From NCBI RefSeq assembly GCF_900105585.1, contig NZ_FNRT01000002.1:3844001-3908000 (forward strand): 64,000 nucleotides of DNA, written 5' to 3'. This document shows, piece after piece, positions 24,078 through 34,289 of the stretch; position 1 is the first letter of the stretch, and every line of letters starts with the position of its first letter. The notes beneath the pieces are model-generated. The model was not told the origin of the DNA, did not search any database, and worked only from the letters and a program-made list of their open reading frames with translations. This DNA comes from Nocardioides exalbidus (GTDB taxonomy: Bacteria; Actinomycetota; Actinomycetes; Propionibacteriales; Nocardioidaceae). The translations under genes were made by a program, and so were the position numbers.

Positions 24078-24979
24078 GCATCCTCCTCGGGCTCGTCGGC
24101 GGCAGCCAACGGCACGTTGCCATCTTCGTCCTCGGGCGGTGCACCGTCGAACTCGTCGGTGATCTCCACGTCGCCCTTCTCGTCGCCCGTCCAGCGGACC
24201 GTCAGCTCGCCGAGCGGGGTGACCTGGTCGAAGGACACGGCGCCCTCGCGGAAGAGCTCGAGCAGCGACAGGAACCGGGCGACGGTCGTGAGCCGGTCGG
24301 GCGAGTCGCCGCACAGCGCACGGAAGGTCATGGTCCCGCTGCGGCGCAGGCGGTCGACGACGACCTGGGCCTGCTCGCGGACGCTCACCTTCGCCGCATG
24401 GATGTGCTGGAGCGAGAGCTCGAGCACCGGCTTGGGCTCCAGCGCCTTGGCCGCGAGCTGGGCGAACTGGTCGAGGCCGATGCCGATCAGCACCTCCGGC
24501 AGGAGCGTGGCGAAGCGCTCCTCGAGCCCCACGGAGCGCGGACGGCTCAGCGACTCCGAGGCGAGGCGCTCCTCGAGCACCGAGGCCACCTGCTTGAAGG
24601 CGCGGTACTGCATGAGGCGCGCGAAGAGCAGGTCGCGTGCCTCGAGCAGTGCGAGGTCCTCCTCGTCCTCGACGTCGCCCTGCGGGAGCAGCCGGGCGGC
24701 CTTGAGGTCGAGCAGCGTCGCCGCGACCACCAGGAACGAGGTCGTCTGCTCGAGGTCCCACGCGTCGCCGAGGTTCTTCACGTGCGCGATGAACTCGTCG
24801 GTGACCTGCGAGAGGGCGACCTCGGTGATGTCGAGCTTGTGCTTGGAGATCAGGCCGAGCAGCAGGTCGAAGGGGCCTTCGAAGTTGTCGAGGCGTACGG
24901 CGAACGCGGGCGCCTCGCTGCCCGGCTCGAGCGTGACGCCGGTCGTGGTGTCCGGGCCGGCCTGGGAGGTGGTGCTCAC
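24074..24979 (-). CDS. scpA: Segregation and condensation protein A (kleisin)
   Basis: 301 residues. N-terminal kleisin helix (VRLDNFEGPFDLLLGLISKHKLDITEVALSQVTDEFI, ~29-65), the LEQTTSFLVVAATLLDLKAARLLP segment, and the C-terminal winged helix (GTMTFRALCGDSPDRLTTVARFLSLLELFREGAVSFDQ, ~225-262) that contacts the SMC head. It bridges SMC arms during chromosome segregation. An acidic tail (EEDA) ends the protein. Overlaps at both ends (4 nt) place it in one translationally coupled chain with the RHH protein and scpB. Confidence 0.97.
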   Translation of the reverse strand: MSTTSQAGPDTTTGVTLEPGSEAPAFAVRLDNFEGPFDLLLGLISKHKLDITEVALSQVTDEFIAHVKNLGDAWDLEQTTSFLVVAATLLDLKAARLLPQGDVEDEEDLALLEARDLLFARLMQYRAFKQVASVLEERLASESLSRPRSVGLEERFATLLPEVLIGIGLDQFAQLAAKALEPKPVLELSLQHIHAAKVSVREQAQVVVDRLRRSGTMTFRALCGDSPDRLTTVARFLSLLELFREGAVSFDQVTPLGELTVRWTGDEKGDVEITDEFDGAPPEDEDGNVPLAAADEPEEDA

Positions 24980-25320
24980 TCGTCGAGCAACCGCTGGACC
25001 AGCGGGCTGTCGGCCCCCTGCGCCTCGAGGTCGGCGAGCACGAGGGCGAGCGCCTCGCGCACCAGGCGCCCGCGGTCGACGGCCAGGCCGTGCTCACGGC
25101 GCAGCGTCAGCCGGGCGTGCTCGATGTCGAGCAGCTCGTCGGAGGTGACGTAGACCGTCATCTTCTCGTCGTGGCGCACCCGGCCGCTGGGACGCCTCGG
25201 GCCGGACGCCTCGGCGTCCTCGTCGGCGACGGCACGCACCCGGCGCGGCCGCTGGCCGTCGGCGGGCTCGGCCGGGGCGGTGTCGGAGGTCGGCCGGAAC
25301 AGGTCGTCCGCGGCCGGCAT
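24976..25320 (-). CDS. Ribbon-helix-helix-like protein downstream of parA
   Basis: 114 residues from ATG 25320; a GTG at 25326 that overlaps the parA stop (GTGA) is an equally possible start. The first ~50 residues are charged and disordered. The rest (MTVYVTSDELLDIEHARLTLRREHG...GRLVREALALVLADL) fits a ribbon-helix-helix fold: a beta strand with alternating residues, then two helices. By position between parA and scpA it may be a ParA partner or DNA-binding regulator; no direct assignment is possible. Confidence 0.8.
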   Translation of the reverse strand: MPAADDLFRPTSDTAPAEPADGQRPRRVRAVADEDAEASGPRRPSGRVRHDEKMTVYVTSDELLDIEHARLTLRREHGLAVDRGRLVREALALVLADLEAQGADSPLVQRLLDE

Positions 25321-25322
25321 GC

Positions 25323-26354
25323 TCACTCGGCGGGCCACCGGGTGAGCACCTCCTTCGCGAGGGAGCGGTAGGCGTCGGCGCCGCCCGACGACGAGGCGTA
25401 GGACGTGATCGGCTCGCCGGCGACCGTGGCGTCGGAGAACTTCACCGTGCGGCGGATGACCGTGTGGAAGACGGTGTCGCCCCACGCGGAGACCAGCCGC
25501 TCCATCACCTCGCGGCTGTGGAGCGTGCGCCCGTCGAACATCGTGCCGAGCACGCCGTCGATCTCGAGCTTGGGGTTGAGCCGCTCGCGCACCTTGTCGA
25601 TGGTCGTCTTGAGCAGCGCGACGCCGCGGAGCGCGAAGTACTCGCACTCGAGCGGGACGATCACGCCGTCCGAGGCGGTGAGCGCGTTGACCGTCAGCAG
25701 GCCGAGCGACGGCTGGCAGTCGATGAGGATGACGTCGTACTTCTCGAGCGCCGGCGCGAGCACGCGCTGCAGGGTCTGCTCGCGGGCGACCTCGTGGACG
25801 AGCTGCACCTCGGCGGCCGACAGGTCGATGTTGGACGGCAGCAGGTCCATGCCCTCGACGCCGGTCGGGACCACGACCTCGTCGAGCGTGGTCTCCCGGT
25901 CCATCAGCAGGTTGTAGATGCTGGCGTCCATCTCGTGCGGGTTGAGCCCGAGGCCGACCGACAGCGAGCCCTGCGGGTCGAAGTCGACGAGGAGCACCTT
26001 GCGGCCGAACTCGGCGAGGGAGGCGCCCAGGTTGATCGTGGTCGTCGTCTTGCCGACGCCGCCCTTCTGGTTGCACATCGAGATGACCCGCGCGCCGCCG
26101 TGGTGCGTGAGGGGCGTCGGCTCGGGGAAGACGGGCATCGGTCGTCCCGTCGGGCCGAGCTCCCCGGTGGCGGGAGCGGCACCGACGGGTGCGCTCTCGA
26201 CGGGTCGTTCGAAGGGGATCGGCTCGGTCACGGTCTGCTCGTCTCGGGGGAAGGTCAGCGGGGAGTCTGCGGCGGGGGGCTGCGGTGGTCGGACCATCGG
26301 CGGCATCTCGGAGGCACTGCTGCCAGTCGGACCGGAATATCCCGCACCACTCAT
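25323..26354 (-). CDS. parA: ParA/Soj-type chromosome-partitioning ATPase
   Basis: 343 residues. About 90 Pro-rich N-terminal residues precede the ATPase, which has the deviant Walker A CNQKGGVGKTTTTINLG (two Lys, ~97-113), LLVDFDPQGSLSVGLG, DVILIDCQPSLGLLT (Walker B) and the C-terminal GADAYRSLAKEVL. The family moves DNA or protein cargo using ATP-dependent DNA binding. ATG 26354 has AAGGAG 6 nt upstream, so I prefer it to ATG 26372. No parB or parS is near, so this is the scpAB-linked ParA homolog (as Rv1708 in Mycobacterium), not the oriC one. Confidence 0.93.
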   Translation of the reverse strand: MSGAGYSGPTGSSASEMPPMVRPPQPPAADSPLTFPRDEQTVTEPIPFERPVESAPVGAAPATGELGPTGRPMPVFPEPTPLTHHGGARVISMCNQKGGVGKTTTTINLGASLAEFGRKVLLVDFDPQGSLSVGLGLNPHEMDASIYNLLMDRETTLDEVVVPTGVEGMDLLPSNIDLSAAEVQLVHEVAREQTLQRVLAPALEKYDVILIDCQPSLGLLTVNALTASDGVIVPLECEYFALRGVALLKTTIDKVRERLNPKLEIDGVLGTMFDGRTLHSREVMERLVSAWGDTVFHTVIRRTVKFSDATVAGEPITSYASSSGGADAYRSLAKEVLTRWPAE

Positions 26355-26414
26355 GCCGGCTCCTTCACGCATCGGTTGAGGCTTCGATTGGACCACGACG
26401 AGCGCCCCGGATTT

Positions 26415-26430
26415 TGTCGACACGTCGACA
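26415..26430. promoter_or_regulatory. Palindrome TGTCGAC-AC-GTCGACA upstream of parA
   Basis: Perfect 7-bp arms with a 2-nt centre, 61 bp upstream of the parA start. A candidate operator of unknown regulator. Confidence 0.4.
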
Positions 26431-26593
26431 GTTCCGCAAACGGTGTCGCGCGACTGTAGGACCCGACCCGAACGGCCGACAACACCGACCCCCGGTCCCA
26501 CAGGCACCGGACGGAATCTGTGCACGGACCCCCGGTCAGCTGCACAGGCGAGGACCGCCTGTGGACAAGCTGTGCACTCCCCGGACCACCGGC

Positions 26594-29191
26594 TCAGAGG
26601 CGCCGCATCGCGACCGTCGCGAGCACCAGCTCGCCGGCCTCGTCGGTCGCGTCGCAGTCCACGACCGCCTCGATCACCCAGTCGTGGTGGCCCTCGGGGT
26701 CGTGGATGGTCTGGCGCACGTCGCGCACGCGCGACGTCGTACCCTCCTCGGCGCCGACCGGCTCACCCGCGCGCTCGGGGCCGACCACCAGCAGGTCCGG
26801 CCCGCGGGCGTCACCGTCGGTCAGGACCGAGTCGTGCTCGTCGTAGTAGTCCTCCAGCGCGCCGTCCCACACGGACCGGCCGACGACGACCTGGCGCGGC
26901 GGCTCGGTCCGGTCGGCGGCGTTGCGCTCGAGGCGCACCAGCGTGTCGAGGTCGTCGCGCGACACCGCGTCGACGCGTGCCCACATGGCGTTGCGGAGCA
27001 TCACGCGGAACGGCCGCTCCTGCTTCGAGAGCGGTCGCGGCGGGGGCGGCGGCTCGTGGTGCGACACCGAGGACGAGGCATGGTCCGGGTCCGAGAGCGC
27101 CTCCCACTCGTCGAGCAGCGAGGAGTCTGTCTGTCGCACCGTCTCCCCCAGCCACTCGATGACGTCCTCCACCTCCGGGGCCCGGTGCGTCTCCGGGACG
27201 GTCTGACGCAGGGTGCGGTAGGCATCGGTGAGGTAGCGAAGGACGAGGCCCTCGGACCGGGCGAGCTGGTAGCGCCCGACGAAGTCGGTGAACCCCATCC
27301 CGTTCTCCCACATCTCCCGCACGACCGACTTCGGGCCGAGCGCCTCGTCGGGGAGCCAGGGATGGGTCTGGCGGTAGGTCTCGAAGAGGGCCTCGAGGAG
27401 CTCGCGCAGCGGCTGTGGCCAGGTGATCTCCTCGAGCAGGGCCATCCGCTCGTCGTACTCCAGGCCGTCGGCCTTCATCTCGCCGATCGCCTCACCGCGG
27501 GCCGCGTGCTGCTGGGCCGTCAGGATCTGCCGCGGCGCCTCCAGCACCGCCTCGACGATCGAGATCACGTCGAGGCTGTAGGTCTCCGACTCCGGGTCGA
27601 GCACGTCGAAGGCGGCCAGCGCGAAGTGCGCGAGCGGCTGGTTGAGCGCGAAGTCGTCGGGTACGCCCGCGCTGATCACGTAGCGGCGGCCGAAGGTGTC
27701 CAACTCAGCCAAGCGGGTGACGATCCCGGTGCGCAGCAGCGACCGCGACAGCCGCAGCGCACGACGCGCGAGACGGAGCTGCGCGCGCCGCTCCTCGTGG
27801 TTGTCGGTCAGCAGCCGTCTCAGCACGCCGAACGCGTCCTCCTCGCGGGAGACGACGTTGACCAGCATCGCGTTGTCGACCTTCATCCGGCTGGTCAGCT
27901 TCTCCGGCACGCCGGCGACCAGCTTGTCGAAGGTCTGCTCGGTCCACACCACCGTGCCCTCGGGCGCCTTCTTGAGCTGCGCCTTCGACTTCTTCTTGCC
28001 GGCGGCCACCCGCGCGGCGATCTTCGCCTTCGCCTGCTCGTTCTCGATCACGTGCTCCGGGGCCTGGACGACCACGTAACCGGCCGTGTCGTAGCCGGCG
28101 CGGCCGGCGCGGCCGGCGATCTGCTGGAACTCCCGTGTCCGGAGCACCCGCTGCCGGTTGCCGTCGAACTTCGCCAGGCCCGTGAACAGCACCGTCCGGA
28201 TCGGCACGTTGATCCCGACCCCGAGGGTGTCGGTGCCGCAGATGATCCGCAGCAGCCCGTCCTGCGCCAGCGTCTCCACCAGCCGGCGGTACTTCGGCAG
28301 CATGCCCGCGTGGTGCACGCCGATCCCGTTGCGGACGAGCCGCGACAGGGTCTTGCCGAAGCCCGCGCCGAAGCGGAAGGCGCCGATCCGTGCGGCGATC
28401 GCGTCCTTGTCGACCTTCTTCGGTGGGTGACGGAGCAGGTTCGTGGCGTGCTCGACCGCTGCCGCCTGCGTGAAGTGGACGACGTACACCGGGTCCTGGC
28501 CGGTCGAGACGAGCTCCTCGAGGGTGTCGTCGAGCGGCTCCATCGACCAGCGGAAGCTGAGCGGCACGGGCCGTTCGGCGTCGTCGACCACCGCGGTGTC
28601 ACGACCCGTGCGCCTCTTCAGGTCATCGACGAAGAAGGAGACGTCGCCCAGGGTCGCCGACATCAGCAGGAACTGGGCGTCGACGAGCTCGAGCAGCGGC
28701 ACCTGCCACGCCCACCCGCGGTCGTGCTCGGCGTAGAAGTGGAACTCGTCCATCACCACGAGCCCGACATCGGCGCCGCGGCCCTCGCGCAGGGCGATGT
28801 TGGCGAGCACCTCGGCGGTGCAGCAGATGATCGGCGCGTCGGGGTTCACCGCGGCGTCGCCGGTCAGCATCCCGACGTTGTCCGCCCCGAACACCTCGAT
28901 CAGGGCGAAGAACTTCTCGCTCACCAGCGCCTTGATCGGCGCGGTGTAGAAGCTCACCTCGTCGCGCGCGAGCGCCGCGAGGTGGGCGCCGATCGCGACG
29001 AGGGACTTCCCGGAGCCGGTGGGCGTGGCGAGGATGACGTGGTTGCCGCCGAGCAGCTCGATCACGGCCTCGTCCTGGTGCGGGTAGAGACCGAGCCCAC
29101 GGTCGTCCGCCCAGCCGGTGAAGGAGTCGTAGACCGCATCAGGGTCGGCGCCGGTCGGCACGCGGGTGTCGAGGCGCGCAGGGTCCGGCAT
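26594..29191 (-). CDS. Superfamily 2 DEAD/DEAH-box helicase (DUF3516 family)
   Basis: 865 residues. Helicase core: LYPHQDEAVIELL (Q-like), ATPTGSGKSLVAIGAHL (motif I, ~54-70), VVMDEFHFY (DEFH motif II), LMSATLGD (motif III), and the C-terminal RecA domain with GTDTLGVGINVPIRTVLFTGLAKFDG and QIAGRAGRAGYDT (motif VI). It is Ski2/Mtr4-like in overall order, followed by the DUF3516 domain specific to actinobacteria. Probably an RNA helicase in RNA turnover or ribosome work. ATG 29191 has GGAAGGA upstream. It is divergent from the ABC exporter. Confidence 0.93.
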   Translation of the reverse strand: MPDPARLDTRVPTGADPDAVYDSFTGWADDRGLGLYPHQDEAVIELLGGNHVILATPTGSGKSLVAIGAHLAALARDEVSFYTAPIKALVSEKFFALIEVFGADNVGMLTGDAAVNPDAPIICCTAEVLANIALREGRGADVGLVVMDEFHFYAEHDRGWAWQVPLLELVDAQFLLMSATLGDVSFFVDDLKRRTGRDTAVVDDAERPVPLSFRWSMEPLDDTLEELVSTGQDPVYVVHFTQAAAVEHATNLLRHPPKKVDKDAIAARIGAFRFGAGFGKTLSRLVRNGIGVHHAGMLPKYRRLVETLAQDGLLRIICGTDTLGVGINVPIRTVLFTGLAKFDGNRQRVLRTREFQQIAGRAGRAGYDTAGYVVVQAPEHVIENEQAKAKIAARVAAGKKKSKAQLKKAPEGTVVWTEQTFDKLVAGVPEKLTSRMKVDNAMLVNVVSREEDAFGVLRRLLTDNHEERRAQLRLARRALRLSRSLLRTGIVTRLAELDTFGRRYVISAGVPDDFALNQPLAHFALAAFDVLDPESETYSLDVISIVEAVLEAPRQILTAQQHAARGEAIGEMKADGLEYDERMALLEEITWPQPLRELLEALFETYRQTHPWLPDEALGPKSVVREMWENGMGFTDFVGRYQLARSEGLVLRYLTDAYRTLRQTVPETHRAPEVEDVIEWLGETVRQTDSSLLDEWEALSDPDHASSSVSHHEPPPPPRPLSKQERPFRVMLRNAMWARVDAVSRDDLDTLVRLERNAADRTEPPRQVVVGRSVWDGALEDYYDEHDSVLTDGDARGPDLLVVGPERAGEPVGAEEGTTSRVRDVRQTIHDPEGHHDWVIEAVVDCDATDEAGELVLATVAMRRL

Positions 29192-29209
29192 GCCGCAATC
29201 CTTCCACCC

Positions 29210-29266
29210 CGCGGTTTCGCCCCCACCACCCCCATGGAGTCGCCGTGCAACCGCCGTGAAACCGCG
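29210..29266. promoter_or_regulatory. Inverted repeat CGCGGTTTC / GAAACCGCG in a divergent promoter
   Basis: Perfect 9-bp arms at 29210-29218 and 29258-29266 lie in the 94-bp spacer between the helicase and drrA-like starts. The right arm ends 20 nt before ATG 29286. A candidate operator for the exporter or the helicase. Confidence 0.45.
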
Positions 29267-29285
29267 AGGGCGCAGGCTTCCCGGC

Positions 29286-30340
<1,055 letters not shown>

Positions 30341-30344
<4 letters not shown>

Positions 30345-31159
30345 GCGCCATCACCGTCACCGACCCCGCCGAGATCGCCGCGGCGGGCGAGCACGTCAGC
30401 CTCGCCGACACGCTGAGCCAGACCATGACCCTGGCGTGGCGCGCCACCATGAAGATGCGCCGCAGCCTCGAGGTGATGTTCGACGTCACCATCCAGCCGC
30501 TGATCTTCACCGCGATGTTCGCCTACATCTTCGGCGGCGCGATCTCGGGCGACGTCGGCAGCTACCTGCCGCTGATCATCCCCGGCCTGATCGGCCAGAC
30601 GGTGCTCACCGCGTGCGTCGCCACCGGCGTCCAGCTCCGCACCGACATGGACACCGGCGTCTTCGACCGCTTCAAGGTGCTGCCGATCTCGCGCATCGCA
30701 CCGCTCGCCGGGCCGATGGTGGCCGACCTGCTGCGCTACTTCATCGCCTCGGTGCTCACCTTCACCGTCGGCATCGCCATCGGCTACCGCCCCGGCGGCG
30801 GCGTCCTCGGTGTCGCCGGCGCGGTGCTCCTCGCGATGGTCGCCGGCTGGTCGCTCGCCTGGATCTTCACGCTCTTCGGGATCCTCGGCCGCAACGCCCA
30901 GGGCGTGCAGGGCATCTCGCTGCTCGTGATGTTCCCGCTGACGTTCCTGTCGAACGCCTTCGTCCCGACCGAGACGATGCCCGCTCCCCTGCGCGCCTTC
31001 GCCGACGTCAACCCGGTCTCCCTGGTGATCAGCGCGATCCGCGACCTCGCCAACGACGGGGCGGTCACCGCCAACGTCGGCTGGGCCTTCGTGGGCTGCG
31101 CCGTGGTCATCGCGATCTTCGCGCCGCTCTCGGTGCGGGCGTTCAACCGGAAGATGTGA
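30341..31159 (+). CDS. ABC-2 type transporter permease, DrrB family
   Basis: 272 residues with six hydrophobic helices after a ~45-residue cytoplasmic start: IQPLIFTAMFAYIFGG, YLPLIIPGLIGQTVLTACV, the coupling helix MDTGVFDRFKVLPISRIAP, then LLRYFIASVLTFTVGIAIG and further helices. The ABC-2 signature region FPLTFLSNAFVPTETMPAPLRAFADVNPVS is clear. It works with the ATPase encoded immediately upstream (ATGA overlap). Its last 17 nt overlap the convergent regulator gene. Exported substrate unknown. Confidence 0.93.
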
Positions 31160-34100
31160 CCCAGCCGCGCCGCACGCGGTCCAGCACCGCAGCTGCCTCG
31201 GGCAGCAGCTCCGGCCCGGGGCGGTCGGCCAGCTCAGAGACGAGCCGGCCGACCAGCCCCGGCTCGAGCGTCTCCGCCAGCTCCGCCATCGGCTCCCAGG
31301 CCATGACGGGGACGCTGCGGTTGTAGGACCAGCGGTGCGCGACGGCGAGGAGGAGGACGCCGTCCGCACGCTGCTCGGCCCCGCCGTAGCGCAGCACCCA
31401 CGCGGCCAGCGAGACCAGGAGCACCCCGTTGAGCGGCAGGTCGGTGAACCACAGCCGCTCCGCCGTGAGTCCCGGTCCCGCTCCGACGAGGAGGTCGCGG
31501 AGCTGGGCAGCGCGCTCGCCGTCGGTGCCGTCGCCGTAGCGGACGCGGCTCACCAGCGCCGCGGACGCCGCCAGCATCAGCCACGGGTTGATCCCGCCGC
31601 CCGGGTCGGCGTCGATCACCATGTCGACGATCTCGTCGTAGCGCTGGATCGCCAGCTCGTGCTGTCCGCGGGCGATGGCCAGCTCGGCCTGGGCGGCCTG
31701 CCAGGTGAGCCGCGCCCCCATCTGCGCGGTGTCGCCGTCGGGCATCCCGAAGGCCTCCAGCATCGCCTCGGCCTCGTCGACCCGCCCGTCCATGAGCGGC
31801 GCGATCGCCGTGGCGACCTTCAGGCTGTAGGCGTCGGTCAGGGAGTGCACCCGCTCCAGCAGCGGCCACGCGGCCGCGGCATGGCGCGCCGCAGCGTGGT
31901 GGTCGCCCACCGACATCGCGAGCTGGCTCAGCTCGGCGTGCAGGGAGGCCGCGATGTAGGGCGGCAGCGGGCCGAGCGCGAGGGCCTGCTCGGCGTACGC
32001 GTAGGCCACCGCGACGTCACCGATGTTCTCCGCGACCAGGGCCGCCCACAGCAGGAGGCCGCCCGCCACGGCCGGCCGGTCGCCGGCGGACGCCGCCGCG
32101 ACCGCGGCCAGCCGGTCCGCGGCCTCGACGGGCTCGGCGTCGACGTGGATGGTGCGTCCGATGAGGCCCCACGTGCCCCGGGGCTCCGGGCCCTGGACGA
32201 GCAGCCCCCGCAGCCCGGTCAGGTCCACACCGGGCATCCAGCTCAGGTGCACCATCAGCACCCCGGCCGCGGCCTGCGCGTCCTCGTGCAGCCCGTCGGG
32301 GACGTCCCATCCGTTGAGGAGCTCCGTCGCGGCGTCGCAGACCGCGAACAGCCGGGGCTGGTCGCCGGTGATGGTCCAGAGGCTGCCGAGCAGCGCCACC
32401 ATGCGCGCGACCAGGGGGCGGTCTCCCGACGCCAGGCCGTGGCGCAGCACGTCGGTGAGGTTGTTCTGGTCGCGGACCAGGTCGTCGACGGCCTCGGCCT
32501 GCCCCTCGGCGACCACGAGGTCGCCGTAGGCGTCCGCGAGCGACAGGGCCCAGGCGTGCTGGGCCGCGGTGGCGTCCGCGAGCCCGCCGGTCCGGTCGAG
32601 CTGCGCGGCGGCGTACTCGCGGATGGTCTCCAGCGCGCGGAACCGGGTCCGGCCACCGTCCTCCCCCATGACCAGCAGCGACTGCTCCACGAGCACGTCG
32701 ACGAGGTCCGGGCCGTCGGGTCCGAGCATCGCGACCGCGGTCGCCCGGTCGAACCCGTCCTGGAAGACCGACAACCACGCCAGCGCTCGCTGCTCGTCGG
32801 GCGCGAGCAGGTCCCACGACCACGCGATCACCGCCTCGAGCGTGCGGTGCCGGTCGGGCGTGCTCCGGTCCCGGGTGCGCAACGCGGCGAACCGGTCGTC
32901 CAGCGCGGCCCCGACCTCGGCCACCGTCATCGTCCGCACACGTGCCGCCGCCAGCTCGACCGCGAGCGGCAGGCCGTCGAGCCGCTCGACCACGCCGCGC
33001 ACGGCCTCGGCGTCGAGCACCGCATCGGGTCGGGTCGCCGTCGCCCGTCGCACGAACAGCTCGACCGCGTCGTCGCCGCTCAGCTGGCTCAGGGGCACGG
33101 CGCGCTCGGCGCCCAGCCGCAGCGGTGCCCGGCTCGTCGCCAGCACCTGCAGGTCACGGGTCGTGGCGAGCAGGAACGCGACCAGCGAGGCCACCGGCTC
33201 CAGCACGTGCTCGCAGTTGTCGAGCACCAGCAGGGTCGGGCCGGTGTCGAGCTCCTGCGCGATCCGGGAGCGTACGTCGGCCTGCTGGGCCGGCGACAGC
33301 GTCAACCTGGTCGCCATCGACCCGCGCACGCCGAGGGCCGCGCCGACCGCGGCCACGACGTCGTCACCCGCGCCGACGCCGACGAGCTCGACCACGTGGA
33401 CGTGCGGCAGCCGCGACTCGCGAGCCAGCACCTGGGCGATGCTCGTCTTGCCGATGCCTCCCGGACCGAGCACCGTCACCAGCCGCGACGACGCCATCGC
33501 GCTGCGGAGCCGGGCCAGGTCCTGCTCGCGGCCGAGCAGGCCGCCGCCGTCGTCGTAGGTCACTCCGGTGCGCACCGGGTCGTCCGCGGCCAGGAGCTCG
33601 CGGTGGAGCCGCTGCAGCTCGGGAGCCGGGTCCACCCCGAGCCGGTCGGCGAGGTCCTCCCGATAGGACTCGTAGCGGCCGAGGGCGACCGCGGGCCCGC
33701 CCACGGCGGCCATGCTCCGCAGGAGGTCGGACAGCACCCCGGCGTCGTCGACCCATCGCTCGGCAGCCGCTTCCAGCAGGGGCAGCGCCTCGGCGTGCCG
33801 ACCCTGCCGGGAGAGCGCGCGCCCCAGCAGGTCGTCGGCCGCCTCGAGGGTCCTCGTCGCCAGCGCACGCAGGTGCGCGAGGGGCCCGCTCGTGTCGCCG
33901 ACAGCCGGCTCGGGGCACGAGCGCGCGGCCTCGGCGAGGTCCGCGGCCCGCAACGCGTCCCCGTCCCGCAGCGCCTCACGGGCGTCGGCGACCTGGAGCC
34001 CGAGCGCGAGCACGTCCACCTCGTCGGAGTCCAGCCCGAGCCGGTACCCGTTCTCGGTGAGGTCGACGACTCCCGGCGCGGTGCTCGACCGCACCCGCGA

Positions 34101-34289
34101 CACGAGCACCTGCAGCGCCTTGCCGGGTGTCGCCGGCGGATCGTCCTCCCAGACCTGGTCCACCAGCTGCGCGACCGTCAGGCCCCGCGGCTCGAGCACG
34201 AGCGCCGCCAGCAGCGCGTGCGGGCGCCCGCCCACGAGGGGCGCGCCGTCCCACGACGGGGCGCCGAGCAGGCGCAGCCGGATCGTCAT
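31143..34289 (-). CDS. AfsR/SARP-type regulator with BTAD and NB-ARC domains
   Basis: 1048 residues. An OmpR-like winged helix starts the protein (RLRLLGAPSWDG...HALLAALVLEPRGLTVAQLVDQVWEDDPP, ~1-90), then a BTAD helical domain (~95-245). A STAND/NB-ARC ATPase follows with intact Walker A VLGPGGIGKTSIAQVL (~285), Walker B LLVLDNCEHVLEPVASL and VLATSRAPLRLGAERAVPL, then a long TPR-like C-terminus. Such proteins activate secondary metabolite or stress genes. ATG 34289 overlaps xerD's stop (ATGA), an unusual place for a SARP. It is convergent with the ABC exporter. Confidence 0.92.
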   Translation of the reverse strand: MTIRLRLLGAPSWDGAPLVGGRPHALLAALVLEPRGLTVAQLVDQVWEDDPPATPGKALQVLVSRVRSSTAPGVVDLTENGYRLGLDSDEVDVLALGLQVADAREALRDGDALRAADLAEAARSCPEPAVGDTSGPLAHLRALATRTLEAADDLLGRALSRQGRHAEALPLLEAAAERWVDDAGVLSDLLRSMAAVGGPAVALGRYESYREDLADRLGVDPAPELQRLHRELLAADDPVRTGVTYDDGGGLLGREQDLARLRSAMASSRLVTVLGPGGIGKTSIAQVLARESRLPHVHVVELVGVGAGDDVVAAVGAALGVRGSMATRLTLSPAQQADVRSRIAQELDTGPTLLVLDNCEHVLEPVASLVAFLLATTRDLQVLATSRAPLRLGAERAVPLSQLSGDDAVELFVRRATATRPDAVLDAEAVRGVVERLDGLPLAVELAAARVRTMTVAEVGAALDDRFAALRTRDRSTPDRHRTLEAVIAWSWDLLAPDEQRALAWLSVFQDGFDRATAVAMLGPDGPDLVDVLVEQSLLVMGEDGGRTRFRALETIREYAAAQLDRTGGLADATAAQHAWALSLADAYGDLVVAEGQAEAVDDLVRDQNNLTDVLRHGLASGDRPLVARMVALLGSLWTITGDQPRLFAVCDAATELLNGWDVPDGLHEDAQAAAGVLMVHLSWMPGVDLTGLRGLLVQGPEPRGTWGLIGRTIHVDAEPVEAADRLAAVAAASAGDRPAVAGGLLLWAALVAENIGDVAVAYAYAEQALALGPLPPYIAASLHAELSQLAMSVGDHHAAARHAAAAWPLLERVHSLTDAYSLKVATAIAPLMDGRVDEAEAMLEAFGMPDGDTAQMGARLTWQAAQAELAIARGQHELAIQRYDEIVDMVIDADPGGGINPWLMLAASAALVSRVRYGDGTDGERAAQLRDLLVGAGPGLTAERLWFTDLPLNGVLLVSLAAWVLRYGGAEQRADGVLLLAVAHRWSYNRSVPVMAWEPMAELAETLEPGLVGRLVSELADRPGPELLPEAAAVLDRVRRGWVTSSG

